64,000 nucleotides of DNA from Desulfobulbaceae bacterium (GTDB lineage: Bacteria; Desulfobacterota; Desulfobulbia; Desulfobulbales; Desulfocapsaceae): NCBI GenBank assembly GCA_024636345.1, contig JAGXHG010000037.1:1-64000 (forward strand), read 5' to 3'. This document shows positions 1 to 9,083 of the stretch, piece after piece (the first letter of the stretch is position 1; each line of letters begins with the position of its first letter). The position numbers and the translations under genes are program-made. The notes under the pieces are model-generated. The model was not told the DNA's origin. It saw only the letters and a list, made by a program, of their open reading frames with translations, and ran no database searches.

Positions 1-384
1 TTGTATTTACTGTTTGCCTCAATTCGGCTGAGAAAACGGCACAATTTCTTGCCGCTATGTCAATAGTTTTTTGTGCTTTTTATGCAAATTTTAAATGTAT
101 AGTTTCAGTCATGCTGTTGGTTGAAACTCCAAACTCCAGTTACAAAAACTCACTTTCCAGAAGCAACTCAATAAAACAAGGGTCAGGATTAAAGGTCAGA
201 TGACCAATAGACTGACCACGTTTTTTAATAAAAATAAAGCTGGCTGACCCTTTGATTTTTTTTAAGGCTCACGGCAGACTGCCACCAGTGGCAGACTTGT
301 TCCCCTGATTAATATGCTATACGCGATCATACCCCAAGGGGTGGATCAAAATATGACCCAGTAAGCTTTTTTCTTTCATTTTTT
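1..384. other. Upstream intergenic region with a cluster of TGACC/GGTCA half-sites
   Basis: No convincing ORF. Between about 180 and 250 there are five GGTCA/TGACC pentamers, including a near-palindrome GGTCA-ga-TGACC at 194-205. They lie beyond the 3' end of the minus-strand WYL regulator, so they are not its own promoter. They could be operator sites for a gene to the left of the window or a degenerate repeat. Nothing else is recognised. Confidence 0.3.
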
Positions 385-1356
385 TTATTTTTCATACTGC
401 TTCAAGGCGGCAGTCAACCTTTCTCTGACCTCGCAGCGCAGTTCATCCGGCGCAATCACCTCGACATCAGGGCCATAACGTAAAATATCCAACACCAGTT
501 CGCGGGAGTCGCCATAAGGCAGACTGAGTTGATAGGAACCATCATCCAGCCAGCTTCCCTGCTGATCAGGATGCCATTGTTCCTCGGCCACCCAGCGGGC
601 GCGCTGCGGGCTGAAGCGCAGGATGGCGGTATGCTTCGGCGGCCCGGAAAAGATTCCGAAGGATCCGCCATAATAGCTGTCAAGCTGTTCCTCGGGGATG
701 TCCATTGCCGCCTCATCACGCATGACAGGATCATGGATCCGGTCAAGGGCCAGGGTACGTAAGGCATCGGCCTGGTGGCACCAGGAATCGAGATACCAGT
801 TTTCGCGGTAATAGATGAGCCGCTGGGGCGAGACAGTGCGGCTGGAGAGACAATCGTTGCCCCGATTATGATAGTGCAGATCCAGTCTGCGGCGCTGGAG
901 AGTGGCTGAAGCAGCGGCATGGAAATTTTCGGGCAGACACACACGCGCACCAACACTGTGAAAACGAAACCGGCGAAAGACTTCGCCGGTGGCCACATTT
1001 TTGTTCTCGAGGATCGACTCAATCCGCTGGCGGAAGAGAGAAAATTCCTGGCGGAGAAGACCAGGATGCATGCGGCTGAGCAATTCATGGACGGTGAGTA
1101 GGGCATGGAGCTCGGAAAGGCTGAACCAGAGGCCGGGCAACTCGCATTGATCACCGCCTGCCCGATCCAGAATATAGCCCTTGAGTTTCGGGTCAAAATG
1201 AACGGGCGCCGCCAGTTCTGAGCGCAGCTTCCTGATTGTCCGCTTGACCGTGGGCTGGGAACATTCCAACCGCTCCTGCAGCTCGCGCATGGTGATCGGA
1301 TAGCGCCGGGAATGCAGAATGGCATGCAGCTCGTAGATTCGATCAAACGTGTTCAT
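385..1356 (-). CDS. WYL-domain transcriptional regulator
   Basis: About 323 aa. An N-terminal winged helix-turn-helix (roughly residues 1-60, with a TMRELQERLECSQPTVKRTI-like recognition region) is followed by a WYL domain with the signature NWYLDSWC near residue 180 and a C-terminal WCX-type extension. This layout is that of DeoR/YafY-type WYL regulators, which bind DNA and sense a ligand or nucleic acid through the WYL domain. The ORF track starts at a TTG (1368), but a GGAG six bases upstream of the ATG at 1356 makes that the likelier start. The gene stands alone, with the tRNA operon behind it on the same strand, so its target cannot be inferred from its neighbours. Confidence 0.88.
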   Translation of the reverse strand: MNTFDRIYELHAILHSRRYPITMRELQERLECSQPTVKRTIRKLRSELAAPVHFDPKLKGYILDRAGGDQCELPGLWFSLSELHALLTVHELLSRMHPGLLRQEFSLFRQRIESILENKNVATGEVFRRFRFHSVGARVCLPENFHAAASATLQRRRLDLHYHNRGNDCLSSRTVSPQRLIYYRENWYLDSWCHQADALRTLALDRIHDPVMRDEAAMDIPEEQLDSYYGGSFGIFSGPPKHTAILRFSPQRARWVAEEQWHPDQQGSWLDDGSYQLSLPYGDSRELVLDILRYGPDVEVIAPDELRCEVRERLTAALKQYEK

Positions 1357-1533
1357 TTTTTTCTCCAACAGAGGAAAAGACGTAGAATCAGAATGATTCT
1401 ACTCTTGCCCATGCCATCGAAGAAAGCAACAGGTTTTATATAAGAACACAAAAAAGCAATATGATGCGAACACTACAACATTGAAGAGGTGCAGCAGAGA
1501 ATTGATGAAAAGCAAAAGGAGAAATCGAAGACG

Positions 1534-1573
1534 AAAAAAGGGGCATCCAGGATACTCCTGAATGCCCCTTTTT
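1534..1573 (-). terminator. Rho-independent terminator of the tRNA-Lys/Glu operon
   Basis: Read on the minus strand, a GC-rich stem (GGGGCAT paired with ATGCCCC, extended by about five more pairs) is followed by a run of T. It lies directly downstream of tRNA-Glu. Confidence 0.85.
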
Positions 1574-1582
1574 AAGATTATA

Positions 1583-1660
1583 TGGCGTCCCCAACCGGAT
1601 TTGAACCGGTGTTGTCGGCGTGAAAGGCCGATGTCCTGGACCTGACTAGACGATGGGGAC
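1583..1660 (-). tRNA. tRNA-Glu (anticodon TTC)
   Basis: The minus strand reads GTCCCCATCGTCTAG at the 5' end, has an anticodon stem TCGGC/GCCGA around the loop CTTTCAC (anticodon TTC), a T-arm with GGTTCAAATCC, and an encoded CCA end. The acceptor stem GTCCCCA/TGGGGAC is complete. It is the second gene of a two-tRNA operon, 12 bases after tRNA-Lys. Confidence 0.97.
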
Positions 1661-1672
1661 CAGTATGAAAAA

Positions 1673-1748
1673 TGGTGGGTCGTGCGCGACTTGAACGCGC
1701 GACTCTCTGATTAAAAGTCAGATACTCTACCAACTGAGTTAACGACCC
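1673..1748 (-). tRNA. tRNA-Lys (anticodon TTT)
   Basis: The minus strand begins GGGTCGTTAACTCAG, has an anticodon stem TCTGA/TCAGA around the loop CTTTTAA (anticodon TTT), a T-arm with GTTCAAGTC, and an encoded CCA. It is the first gene after the promoter at 1761-1789. Confidence 0.97.
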
Positions 1749-1760
1749 GTAAAGGAAGCC

Positions 1761-1789
1761 TTTATACAAAGTCGCTCTCTATCTGTCAA
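1761..1789 (-). promoter_or_regulatory. Sigma-70 promoter of the tRNA-Lys/Glu operon
   Basis: On the minus strand a perfect TTGACA (-35, 1789-1784) is separated by 17 bases from TATAAA (-10, 1766-1761), about 13 bases before the tRNA-Lys 5' end. Spacing and sequence are near consensus, as expected for a strongly expressed stable-RNA operon. Confidence 0.85.
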
Positions 1790-2103
1790 CAGAAAAACAC
1801 ATACCTGAAGACAATCATCATCCATTTATCATTCAGTCCGGTGTAAGTCAAGGAAATTCCACACAATCAAAACAAGACCCTTGACAGAACCAATTGCTCT
1901 TCGTCCTCACAAAGGGATAAAGACCGGTCGGCAATTTTTGTTGTGACCATGGGAAATGAATGATGTATATTGATGTCGTTAAGGTCGTACACGGCTCTTT
2001 TTGCCGGCCTCGACAGTGTCGAGTAACAAGTCTATTTTAACAACAAATATCATTCTTCAGGCATTTGTCCTGACTATTCAGGTTTGGGAGCAGCGTTTTA
2101 ACT
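1790..2103. other. Intergenic region upstream of the RdgC-like gene, with a 15-base palindrome
   Basis: No gene is seen. A perfect palindrome CTCGACA-g-TGTCGAG lies at 2009-2023, about 80 bases before the RdgC-like start, and could be an operator. No protein can be assigned to it. Confidence 0.35.
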
Positions 2104-2709
2104 ATGGGGTTTCTTAATGGTTCGGCAAGTTTTGTCCGCTTCAGCGTGGAAGGCGATCTTCCTGAAAACTTCTGGGATTTTGCCGCAGAACGGATCACGG
2201 CATTTTCTTTCAAAGATATTGATGAGACCTATGACGAATTTTCCATCGGCTGGGTCTCCGTTCAAAATATGTTTGATTCCGATTTCCAGTTCGCCTCCTA
2301 TGCCAGCGGCGACTATGTCACCCTTTCCCTGCGCATCGATGAACGCAAGGTGGCCCCGGCCATCCTGAAAAAATTTGCCCAGAAAGAAGAGGAACGGATC
2401 AAAAAGGAAAAACAGATCCCGAAGATCGGCCGCACTATGAAGATAGAGATCAGAGAACGAATCCAGAGCGAGTTGATGAAAAAAGCTGCACCGGTCCCCG
2501 CAGTCTATGACCTGTGCTGGAACCTGTCGGACTCGACCCTGCTCTTTTTCACCACCAACAGGAAGGCGCACACTCTGCTTGAAGATCTGTTCAAGGAGAC
2601 CTTCGGACTACTCATTGCCCAGCAGATCCCTTATTATATGGCTGAGCGCCTCCTGGATGAAGATGACACTCAGCGCCTTGCTGCTATAACCCCTGATATC
2701 TTTGTTTAG
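2104..2709 (+). CDS. RdgC-like protein, N-terminal half
   Basis: 201 aa. The segment from GWVSVQNMF through the charged helix KKFAQKEEERIKKEKQIPK to the beta strand LLFFTTNRKAH resembles the N-terminal two-thirds of RdgC, a ring-forming DNA-binding protein that restrains RecA. E. coli RdgC is about 303 aa as one chain, but this product stops after the part corresponding to residue ~180. The next plus-strand gene supplies what looks like the missing C-terminal part. Homology is judged by eye from pattern and order, so the family call is moderately sure. The stop is TAG, immediately followed by a REP-like repeat. Confidence 0.7.
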   Translation: MGFLNGSASFVRFSVEGDLPENFWDFAAERITAFSFKDIDETYDEFSIGWVSVQNMFDSDFQFASYASGDYVTLSLRIDERKVAPAILKKFAQKEEERIKKEKQIPKIGRTMKIEIRERIQSELMKKAAPVPAVYDLCWNLSDSTLLFFTTNRKAHTLLEDLFKETFGLLIAQQIPYYMAERLLDEDDTQRLAAITPDIFV

Positions 2710-2820
2710 AAGCCGTAACGAAATAATGAATGAATTTCACACCATATCATTACAGCTCCTTATGGCGCCCTGGCTATCTTGACAAACTTGTCAGACAGGT
2801 TATTGCGGCCTAATTTTCCT
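2708..2820. repeat. REP-like dispersed repeat, copy A
   Basis: Starts AGAAGCCGTAACGAAATA and contains an imperfect inverted arm (reverse complement AGGAGCTGTAATGAT). It ends with GCGGCCTAATTTTCC, matching GCGCCTAATTTTAACC at the end of the copy near 23.44-23.50 kb. It fills the gap between the two RdgC-like halves. Confidence 0.55.
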
Positions 2821-2856
2821 TGAACCTTTAGCCTCACCAGGCCTGGTAATTACATT

Positions 2857-3402
2857 ATGGATTTAGTTGACCTTATTGCAGAAAAACGATTTATCGGCCA
2901 GGAGTTTCTTACCTGGCTGTGGTGGAAGAGTGAAGAACGCGGCGGCAGCGTTGAGCTCCCCGGTCAGGGTGACGTTACCGTGGTCTTTGAAAAGCATATG
3001 CTTCTCGAATATGGCGAAGGTGAGTCCAGCGAAAAATGCATCTGCAGCGGCCTGCAAAGCGAGCTGAAAGAGGCGCGCACCGGGCTGGTCATGGGCAAAA
3101 AGTTGGAGCAGGCACGTATCCAAGTGGCCCAGAATGACTATGAATGGAATTTTACCATGGCCGCTGCCGTTATGGAGTTTCGCAATGTCAAACTGCCAAA
3201 GACCGGAGCTGCACAGGAAGGCGGAAACAGCCCTGAAGAAATAGAAGGCCTGATCCTGGAGCGCATCTTCCTCTTTGAAGAGCTGGTTCGTCTGGTGCAG
3301 GCCCTCTTCCGCATGTTTCTTGAGGTACGGGTCAGCAATAGCTGGAAGGATGAACTGGTCAAAATTCGCTCCTGGGTCCATACCCGAGGGCAGATGACAT
3401 AA
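2857..3402 (+). CDS. RdgC-like protein, C-terminal half
   Basis: 181 aa. The stretches FLTWLWWKSEERG, ELKEARTGLVMGKKLEQAR and DYEWNFTMAAAVMEFRNVKL follow the order of the C-terminal domain of RdgC-like proteins, where a similar helix and strand pair precedes a helical tail. No good Shine-Dalgarno is visible before the ATG, which fits an origin as the second half of a once continuous gene. It lies 147 bases after the N-terminal half and 23 bases before gatB. Alone it would be called hypothetical. Whether the two halves assemble is unknown. Confidence 0.6.
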   Translation: MDLVDLIAEKRFIGQEFLTWLWWKSEERGGSVELPGQGDVTVVFEKHMLLEYGEGESSEKCICSGLQSELKEARTGLVMGKKLEQARIQVAQNDYEWNFTMAAAVMEFRNVKLPKTGAAQEGGNSPEEIEGLILERIFLFEELVRLVQALFRMFLEVRVSNSWKDELVKIRSWVHTRGQMT

Positions 3403-3425
3403 AACAATGATCAGGAAAGATAAGC

Positions 3426-4850
3426 ATGAAATTTGAAACAGTAATCGGGCTGGAGATCCACGCCCAACTCAAGACCGAATCAAAGATCTTCTGCGGCTGT
3501 TCAACAAAATTTGGGGCGCCGCCCAATACCCACACCTGCCCGGTGTGCCTGGGTATGCCCGGCAGCCTGCCGGTTCTCAATAAGAAGGTGGTGGAATTTG
3601 CCATCAAGATGGGTCTGGCCACTGGTTCAGACATCAATCGTATCAATCAGTTCGCCCGCAAAAACTACTTTTACCCGGATCTGCCCAAAGGCTATCAGAC
3701 CTCCCAGTTTGATCTGCCCATTGTTGAACATGGCCAGGTGGAGATTGAGGTGGACGGCAGAAAAAGGATGATCGGTATCACCCGCATGCACATGGAAGAA
3801 GATGCCGGCAAACTGATCCATGACGATCGGGAACCCGTCTCCTATGTGGACCTGAACCGCACCGGAACCCCGCTCCTTGAAATCGTCTCCGAGCCGGATA
3901 TACGCTCCCCGGAAGAGGCCGCGGCTTACCTGCGTAAGATCCACGCCATCCTCCGCTATCTTGACATCTGTGATGGCAACATGCAGGAGGGCAGTTTCCG
4001 CTGTGACGCCAATATCTCTCTGCGCCCTGCAGGTCAGGAAAAGCTTGGCACCCGTACCGAGCTCAAGAACATGAACTCATTTCGGAATGTCCAGAGCGCT
4101 CTGGAATACGAAGTACGAAGGCAGCGGGACATCCTCATGGAAGGCGGCACCATCGTCCAGGAGACCCTGCTCTGGAATCCCGACCGTAACTGCACCGAAT
4201 CCATGCGCAGCAAAGACGATGCCCACGATTACCGCTATTTTCCCTGCCCTGACCTTGTCCCTGTCAGGATTGATGACGCCTGGATCGAAGAAATCCGCGC
4301 CACCCTGCCCGAGCTGCCGGAAGCGCGCAAGCTCAGATTCATAGAGGAATACGAACTGCCCGAGCATGACGCCTCCCTGTTGACCAGTTCTCGAGAGCTG
4401 GCTGACTATTTCGAGACAGCTGCCAAAACCTGTAATCAGGCCAAAAAGGTCTCCAACTGGATGATGACCGAACTGATGCGCGAGCTGAAGGGCGAAGAGC
4501 TCTCCACTTGCAAGGTCAGTGCGGAACAATTGGGTTCTCTGGTGAATATGATTGAACAGGGGATCGTCAGCGGTAAGATCGCCAAAAATGTTTTTCAGGA
4601 GATGATGGCAAGCGGCAAGGGACCGGAGGTAGTGGTTGAGGAACAGAACCTGGGTCAAGTCTCCAATGAGGGCGAGCTCCTTACCCTTGTTCGCCAGATC
4701 ATTGCCGACAACCCCGGCCAGGTTGCAGACTTCAAGGGAGGCAAGACCAAGCTCATGAGTTACTTTGTCGGTCAGCTCATGCAGAAGACCAAGGGGCAGG
4801 CCAATCCCGCCCTGGCCAACAAACTGTTCACCCAGGAACTGGCAGGATAA
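3426..4850 (+). CDS. gatB: Aspartyl/glutamyl-tRNA amidotransferase subunit B
   Basis: 474 aa, normal GatB length. It begins with the family signature [12 protein letters not shown], carries the zinc-type cysteines CGC...CPVC near residues 25-40, and has the kinase-like core with [10 protein letters not shown] and [12 protein letters not shown]. The C-terminal third is the helical YqeY-like tail that binds tRNA. GatB phosphorylates Glu-tRNA(Gln) or Asp-tRNA(Asn), which is then amidated with ammonia from GatA. The start has AGGAAAG upstream at suitable spacing. gatA and gatC are not in the window, so the subunits are encoded apart. Confidence 0.98.
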   Translation: MKFETVIGLEIHAQLKTESKIFCGCSTKFGAPPNTHTCPVCLGMPGSLPVLNKKVVEFAIKMGLATGSDINRINQFARKNYFYPDLPKGYQTSQFDLPIVEHGQVEIEVDGRKRMIGITRMHMEEDAGKLIHDDREPVSYVDLNRTGTPLLEIVSEPDIRSPEEAAAYLRKIHAILRYLDICDGNMQEGSFRCDANISLRPAGQEKLGTRTELKNMNSFRNVQSALEYEVRRQRDILMEGGTIVQETLLWNPDRNCTESMRSKDDAHDYRYFPCPDLVPVRIDDAWIEEIRATLPELPEARKLRFIEEYELPEHDASLLTSSRELADYFETAAKTCNQAKKVSNWMMTELMRELKGEELSTCKVSAEQLGSLVNMIEQGIVSGKIAKNVFQEMMASGKGPEVVVEEQNLGQVSNEGELLTLVRQIIADNPGQVADFKGGKTKLMSYFVGQLMQKTKGQANPALANKLFTQELAG

Positions 4851-4858
4851 AGAGCCTG

Positions 4859-5590
4859 GTGGACAAGGAAGAGTGGCAGAAAAAGGGAGAGGGACACCGC
4901 CAGCGGCTGAGGGATCGCTTTCTGGAACGCGGCCTGGACGGCTTCACCGACGCCGAGGTTCTGGAACTGTTGCTCACCTTCGGCACCCCACGCGCAGACT
5001 GTAAAGAGGCCGCCCGTCAGGCCCTGAGTGAGTTCGGCTCTTTTGCCACGGTCTTTGAAGCATCCGTCCCCGCCCTCCAGAAAATCCAGGGAATCGGTCC
5101 CAAGAACAGCTTTGCTATCCACTTTGTGCAGGAGGTAGCCAGCCGTTATCTGAAAGAGCGGCTGGCCGGCAAGCGTTACCTCCATTCCTCCACCGATGTC
5201 AGGGATTATCTGCTCCACTCCATGCGCGGCCTGAAAAAAGAGGTCTTCACCGTTATATTTCTCGACTCCTCCCATGCCATCATTGATTCCGAGGTAGTGG
5301 CCGAGGGTACCATCAACGTCAACACCGTCTACCCACGGGAGTTGATGAACAAAGCTCTGAGTCACAATGCCGCAGCCTTGATCGTCGCCCATAACCATCC
5401 ATCAGGCGCGCTTGATCCCTCTCCCCAGGATCGTCATCTGACCCGTACCCTGTGCCTGCTCTGCTCTTTGATGCAGATCCAGCTCCTTGACCACCTGATC
5501 ATTGGCGATGGCAGCTATTCCTTTGCCGATCATGGGTTGATGAGCGAACTGCAGCAGGAATGCCGGGAACTGGTAGAGAAACTACGCTAA
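4859..5590 (+). CDS. radC: RadC/JAB-domain protein (UPF0758)
   Basis: 243 aa. It has an N-terminal helix-hairpin-helix region (IQGIGPKNS) and a C-terminal JAB/MPN metalloprotease-like domain with the full metal signature AHNHPSGALDPSPQD. The glutamate in EVVAEG precedes it. RadC was named for DNA repair but its biochemical role is unsettled. The start is GTG, only eight bases after the gatB stop, so the two are probably co-transcribed. The 3' end runs to TAA just before hemW. Confidence 0.95.
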   Translation: MDKEEWQKKGEGHRQRLRDRFLERGLDGFTDAEVLELLLTFGTPRADCKEAARQALSEFGSFATVFEASVPALQKIQGIGPKNSFAIHFVQEVASRYLKERLAGKRYLHSSTDVRDYLLHSMRGLKKEVFTVIFLDSSHAIIDSEVVAEGTINVNTVYPRELMNKALSHNAAALIVAHNHPSGALDPSPQDRHLTRTLCLLCSLMQIQLLDHLIIGDGSYSFADHGLMSELQQECRELVEKLR

Positions 5591-5610
5591 AAAATGAATG
5601 CCGGCCACTG

Positions 5611-6738
5611 ATGTCCTCCCTCTATATCCATATCCCCTTTTGTCTTTCCAAGTGCCCGTACTGCTCCTTTGTCTCCTATCCGGGGATGGACAAACTCTAT
5701 CGGCGCTACGTAGCAGCTCTGCTCCGTGAGGCCCAATGGCTGCACCACAACACCTCTACTCCTCCCATCTCCACCCTTTTCCTGGGAGGAGGAACCCCAA
5801 CTATCCTTACGGGCAGAGAACTGGCAGAAATTGTGTCCTGCTGCCAGGAGCTGTTTGCTTTCAGCGGTCAGCCGGAGATCTCCATTGAGGCCAATCCCAA
5901 GACCATTGATCTGGAGAAGCTGTCCCTGTTGCGTCATAGCGGTATAAACCGGCTGTCTATTGGCGTACAATCCTTCAATGATAAAGAGCTGCAGCTCCTT
6001 GGTCGCCCACATTCAGCAGAAGACGCTGCTGAGACCGTACGGATGGCACGGGCAGCCGGCTTTGACAATATCAGCCTCGATTTAATGTATGGACTTCCCG
6101 GTCAGGACCATAAATCCTGGCAACAGACCTTGGAATATGCAATCGCCCTAAGACCAGACCATCTCTCACTCTATGAATTGACAGTGGAGCAAGGAACCTT
6201 ATATCATCTGCGGCTTGAACAGGGGTTGCTCAACTTGCCGGATGAAGAAAATATGGTCATAATGGATCAGCTCACGGCAACGCTCTGTCAGCAGGGCGGA
6301 CTGGCCCAGTATGAAATCTCAAATTATGCCAGGCTCGGATATGAATGCCGGCACAACATCAACTACTGGCAGAACGGCCCCTATCTGGCATTGGGTGCCG
6401 GCGCCGTTGGCTGTGTGGATGGCAGACGCCAGCAGAAGACCTGCGATCCCCGGCGCTACTGTGAACAGATCGAATCAGGGCAATCAGCGGTACAGGAGGA
6501 GGAATGCCTGGAACGGACAGCATCCTTTCGGGAAACCGTGGTCATGGGGCTGCGCATGACCTGCGGGGTGTCGAAGACACAACTACAGCAGCGTTATGAG
6601 ATGGATCTGCATGACTATTACGGCGATACCCTGATCCGTCTTGTTAATCAGGGGCTGGTGGAGATGACCACAAGCCATCTGCGACTGACAGCCAGAGGCC
6701 GGATCTTTGCCAATCAGGTAATGGCTAAGCTGGTGTAA
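5611..6738 (+). CDS. hemW: Radical SAM heme chaperone HemW
   Basis: About 375 aa. The radical SAM cluster motif CLSKCPYC (CxxxCxxC) lies near residue 10, followed by the GGGTPT SAM-binding motif and a C-terminal winged-helix part. HemW-type proteins resemble oxygen-independent coproporphyrinogen oxidase HemN but act in heme handling. The N-terminus MSSLYIHIPFC matches the family, so the ATG at 5611 is chosen over the ORF-track start at 5560, which lies inside radC. It follows radC by 20 bases and probably shares its transcript. Confidence 0.93.
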   Translation: MSSLYIHIPFCLSKCPYCSFVSYPGMDKLYRRYVAALLREAQWLHHNTSTPPISTLFLGGGTPTILTGRELAEIVSCCQELFAFSGQPEISIEANPKTIDLEKLSLLRHSGINRLSIGVQSFNDKELQLLGRPHSAEDAAETVRMARAAGFDNISLDLMYGLPGQDHKSWQQTLEYAIALRPDHLSLYELTVEQGTLYHLRLEQGLLNLPDEENMVIMDQLTATLCQQGGLAQYEISNYARLGYECRHNINYWQNGPYLALGAGAVGCVDGRRQQKTCDPRRYCEQIESGQSAVQEEECLERTASFRETVVMGLRMTCGVSKTQLQQRYEMDLHDYYGDTLIRLVNQGLVEMTTSHLRLTARGRIFANQVMAKLV

Positions 6739-6802
6739 GGGATTCAATAACCAAAAACACACAGGTCTGAAGACACCTTTTTTCCTTTGCACTCAGTGGC
6801 CT

Positions 6803-7603
6803 CTACGCGAGCTTAATATCCTTTTTTTCAGCCTGTTCCAGGACACTGAAGTTCAGTGTTATATGCACTGTCAGAAAGGGAAAGATCAAGGCTATGAGAA
6901 AAACATTAATGATGGGGATCAAGCTGATCACTGCGGGCAGAATACCCAGACGAAAAGCTGCGGTGCCATGCCTGCGCAGCCAGCCGATCTTACGGCCCAG
7001 ACTCCAGCGTCGACGCGATGTCGGATAATCCAGGAACATAAGAGCCGAATAATAGGTGTAGAGCAGAAGGACAAGGACTTGACCAAGGAGCGGGATAAAG
7101 CTTACGGTCAAGGCCGCTACAGTGACTACTAGTCCAAAAGCACCAATCTTCAATCCTTCCACAAGATCAATCACTATCCCTTTGAGAGTAAAGACCGCAT
7201 CTTCTTCAAAGGCTTGCCCGGCATGCTTTTTTTCAGCAGCACTACTCAAAAAGACATAGCCTGGCGCACTCAGGGTATAGGCCAGGATAAAGGCAAGATA
7301 AAAGGCCACGATCCGGGAGATGATAAAAAAAGTCCACTTCATCACCAGCCAACCGAAGTGTTTCATCCACCCCCAGATTCCCACCGCCTCCGGTGCCTGT
7401 TGAAAAAAAGCAGCTGTCTGGCCATCAACATAGCCCACAGTCAGTAGATAAGCACCCCAGGTGAGCGCGAACATCAACAGAACCAGCAGACAACTCCAAC
7501 CAAGAAGTTTTGGACTGCGGAGGAGAAAAGCAATGGACGACCCCAGAGGAATCCATTTGACAGGGGCCTGATGGGGGGGCATACTACTTGAAGATATATC
7601 CAT
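6803..7603 (-). CDS. EI24/CysZ-like integral membrane protein
   Basis: About 266 aa with roughly five hydrophobic helices. The pattern of a first helix near residue 30, a long amphipathic region with TLSAPGYVFLSSAAE, then PLLGQVLVLLLYTYYSALMF-like helices and a final hairpin resembles the EI24/CysZ family. CysZ transports sulfate in E. coli, but many family members have unknown substrates, so no transport role is assigned. It is transcribed divergently from radA. The track start is TTG. The ATG at 7603 is preferred, though no Shine-Dalgarno is clear. Confidence 0.75.
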   Translation of the reverse strand: MDISSSSMPPHQAPVKWIPLGSSIAFLLRSPKLLGWSCLLVLLMFALTWGAYLLTVGYVDGQTAAFFQQAPEAVGIWGWMKHFGWLVMKWTFFIISRIVAFYLAFILAYTLSAPGYVFLSSAAEKKHAGQAFEEDAVFTLKGIVIDLVEGLKIGAFGLVVTVAALTVSFIPLLGQVLVLLLYTYYSALMFLDYPTSRRRWSLGRKIGWLRRHGTAAFRLGILPAVISLIPIINVFLIALIFPFLTVHITLNFSVLEQAEKKDIKLA

Positions 7604-7662
7604 GATAATCAATTCTATTACGATAAAAGGGAAAGGCTGATTTATTGATTGCTGATGATGCT

Positions 7663-9030
7663 ATGAATACACCAAAGAAGAAAGAAAAAACAGTCTTTAT
7701 CTGTCAGAAATGCGGCTACCAGAGCCTGAAATGGTTGGGGCGCTGCTCCCAATGTGGTGCATGGGAGTCTCTGGTCGAAGAGCTGATTACTCCGACCCGA
7801 ACAGGCGCGCAGGCAAGACTCAGCACCAAGCCGGTCCCCCTGCATCTGGCCCCGGACAGTGACGAAGAGCGGATTCCCACCGGTATCGACGAACTCGACC
7901 GGGTGCTGGGCGGAGGCATTGTTCCGGGCTCTGTGGTGCTCATAGGCGGCGACCCCGGGATCGGCAAATCCACCCTCCTGCTGCATCTACTGGCCGCCAT
8001 CGCCAGGCAGGAGAGGCGCGTCCTCTACGTCTCGGGCGAGGAATCCGCCCATCAGATCAAACTCCGCGCCCGGCGTCTTGATGCCATGCATCCGGAAGAG
8101 TATCTGGCCTGCGAAAACAGGGTGGAGGCCATCATCGCCATGACCTGTGAGATGCGGCCAGCCCTCCTGGCCGTCGATTCAATCCAGACCCTTGTCTGTG
8201 ATGATTTCCCCTCGGCAGCCGGTTCAGTGACCCAGGTCCGGGAGTCTGCCGCCCGCATCCTGGCCATGGCCAAGCAGGAAAACATCCCGACCATTCTGGT
8301 GGGCCATGTGACCAAGGACGGGGCTCTGGCTGGACCCAAAATTTTGGAACACATGGTGGACACAGTGCTCTATTTTGAGGGTGACCGCAACCATGCCTTC
8401 CGTATCCTGCGCACCGTAAAAAATCGTTTTGGCTCCACCAATGAGATCGGGGTCTTTGAAATGAAAGAAGAAGGATTGGTACAGGTGAGCAACCCTTCCG
8501 AAATCTTTCTGGCGGAAAGGCCCTTGGATGTCCCAGGTTCCGTGGTGCTACCCAGCATTGAAGGCACCAGACCCATCCTCGTTGAGGTCCAGGCACTCGT
8601 CAGCCCCACCAATCTCGGGACCGCCCGACGAACCGCCATCGGCGCCGACCCTCAGCGTTTGTCCCTGCTCTGCGCGGTTCTTGAGAAAAAAGCTGGGCTC
8701 AATCTCTACGGCCATGATATCTTTCTCAATATTGCCGGTGGAATCCGCATCGAAGAACCGGCCCTGGATCTGGGCGTGATCTGCGCCCTGGCCTCAAGCC
8801 TCTTGAACAAATCGATCCCATCAACCACGGTGGTCTGTGGTGAGGTTGGCCTGGCTGGCGAAATCCGGGCCACGAGCCATATTGAGATGCGGGTACGGGA
8901 GGCGGAGCGCCTGGGATTCACCCGTTTTATCCTCCCCCGCGGCAATCTGGAGCGACTGACCTGGAAAAGCAGCATGAATCTTCAAGGAATGTCAACCATT
9001 CAAGAAGTGCTGGCGGTGATTTTTGATTAA
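7663..9030 (+). CDS. radA: DNA repair protein RadA/Sms
   Basis: 455 aa from the ATG. It opens with a four-cysteine zinc finger (CQKCG...CSQCG), then a RecA-like ATPase with Walker A GGDPGIGKST, the RadA-specific KNRFG motif and a C-terminal Lon-like domain. RadA is a branch-migration helicase in recombination. The N-terminal distance to the zinc finger fits the ATG at 7663. A TTG at 7645 has a better-spaced AAAGG and would add six residues, so the start is not certain. Confidence 0.96.
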   Translation: MNTPKKKEKTVFICQKCGYQSLKWLGRCSQCGAWESLVEELITPTRTGAQARLSTKPVPLHLAPDSDEERIPTGIDELDRVLGGGIVPGSVVLIGGDPGIGKSTLLLHLLAAIARQERRVLYVSGEESAHQIKLRARRLDAMHPEEYLACENRVEAIIAMTCEMRPALLAVDSIQTLVCDDFPSAAGSVTQVRESAARILAMAKQENIPTILVGHVTKDGALAGPKILEHMVDTVLYFEGDRNHAFRILRTVKNRFGSTNEIGVFEMKEEGLVQVSNPSEIFLAERPLDVPGSVVLPSIEGTRPILVEVQALVSPTNLGTARRTAIGADPQRLSLLCAVLEKKAGLNLYGHDIFLNIAGGIRIEEPALDLGVICALASSLLNKSIPSTTVVCGEVGLAGEIRATSHIEMRVREAERLGFTRFILPRGNLERLTWKSSMNLQGMSTIQEVLAVIFD

Positions 9031-9083
9031 AGAAGTCCCTCACATTTCGCCGTAATTTTCTCAAAAAAAGTAAGGAGCAGGCC

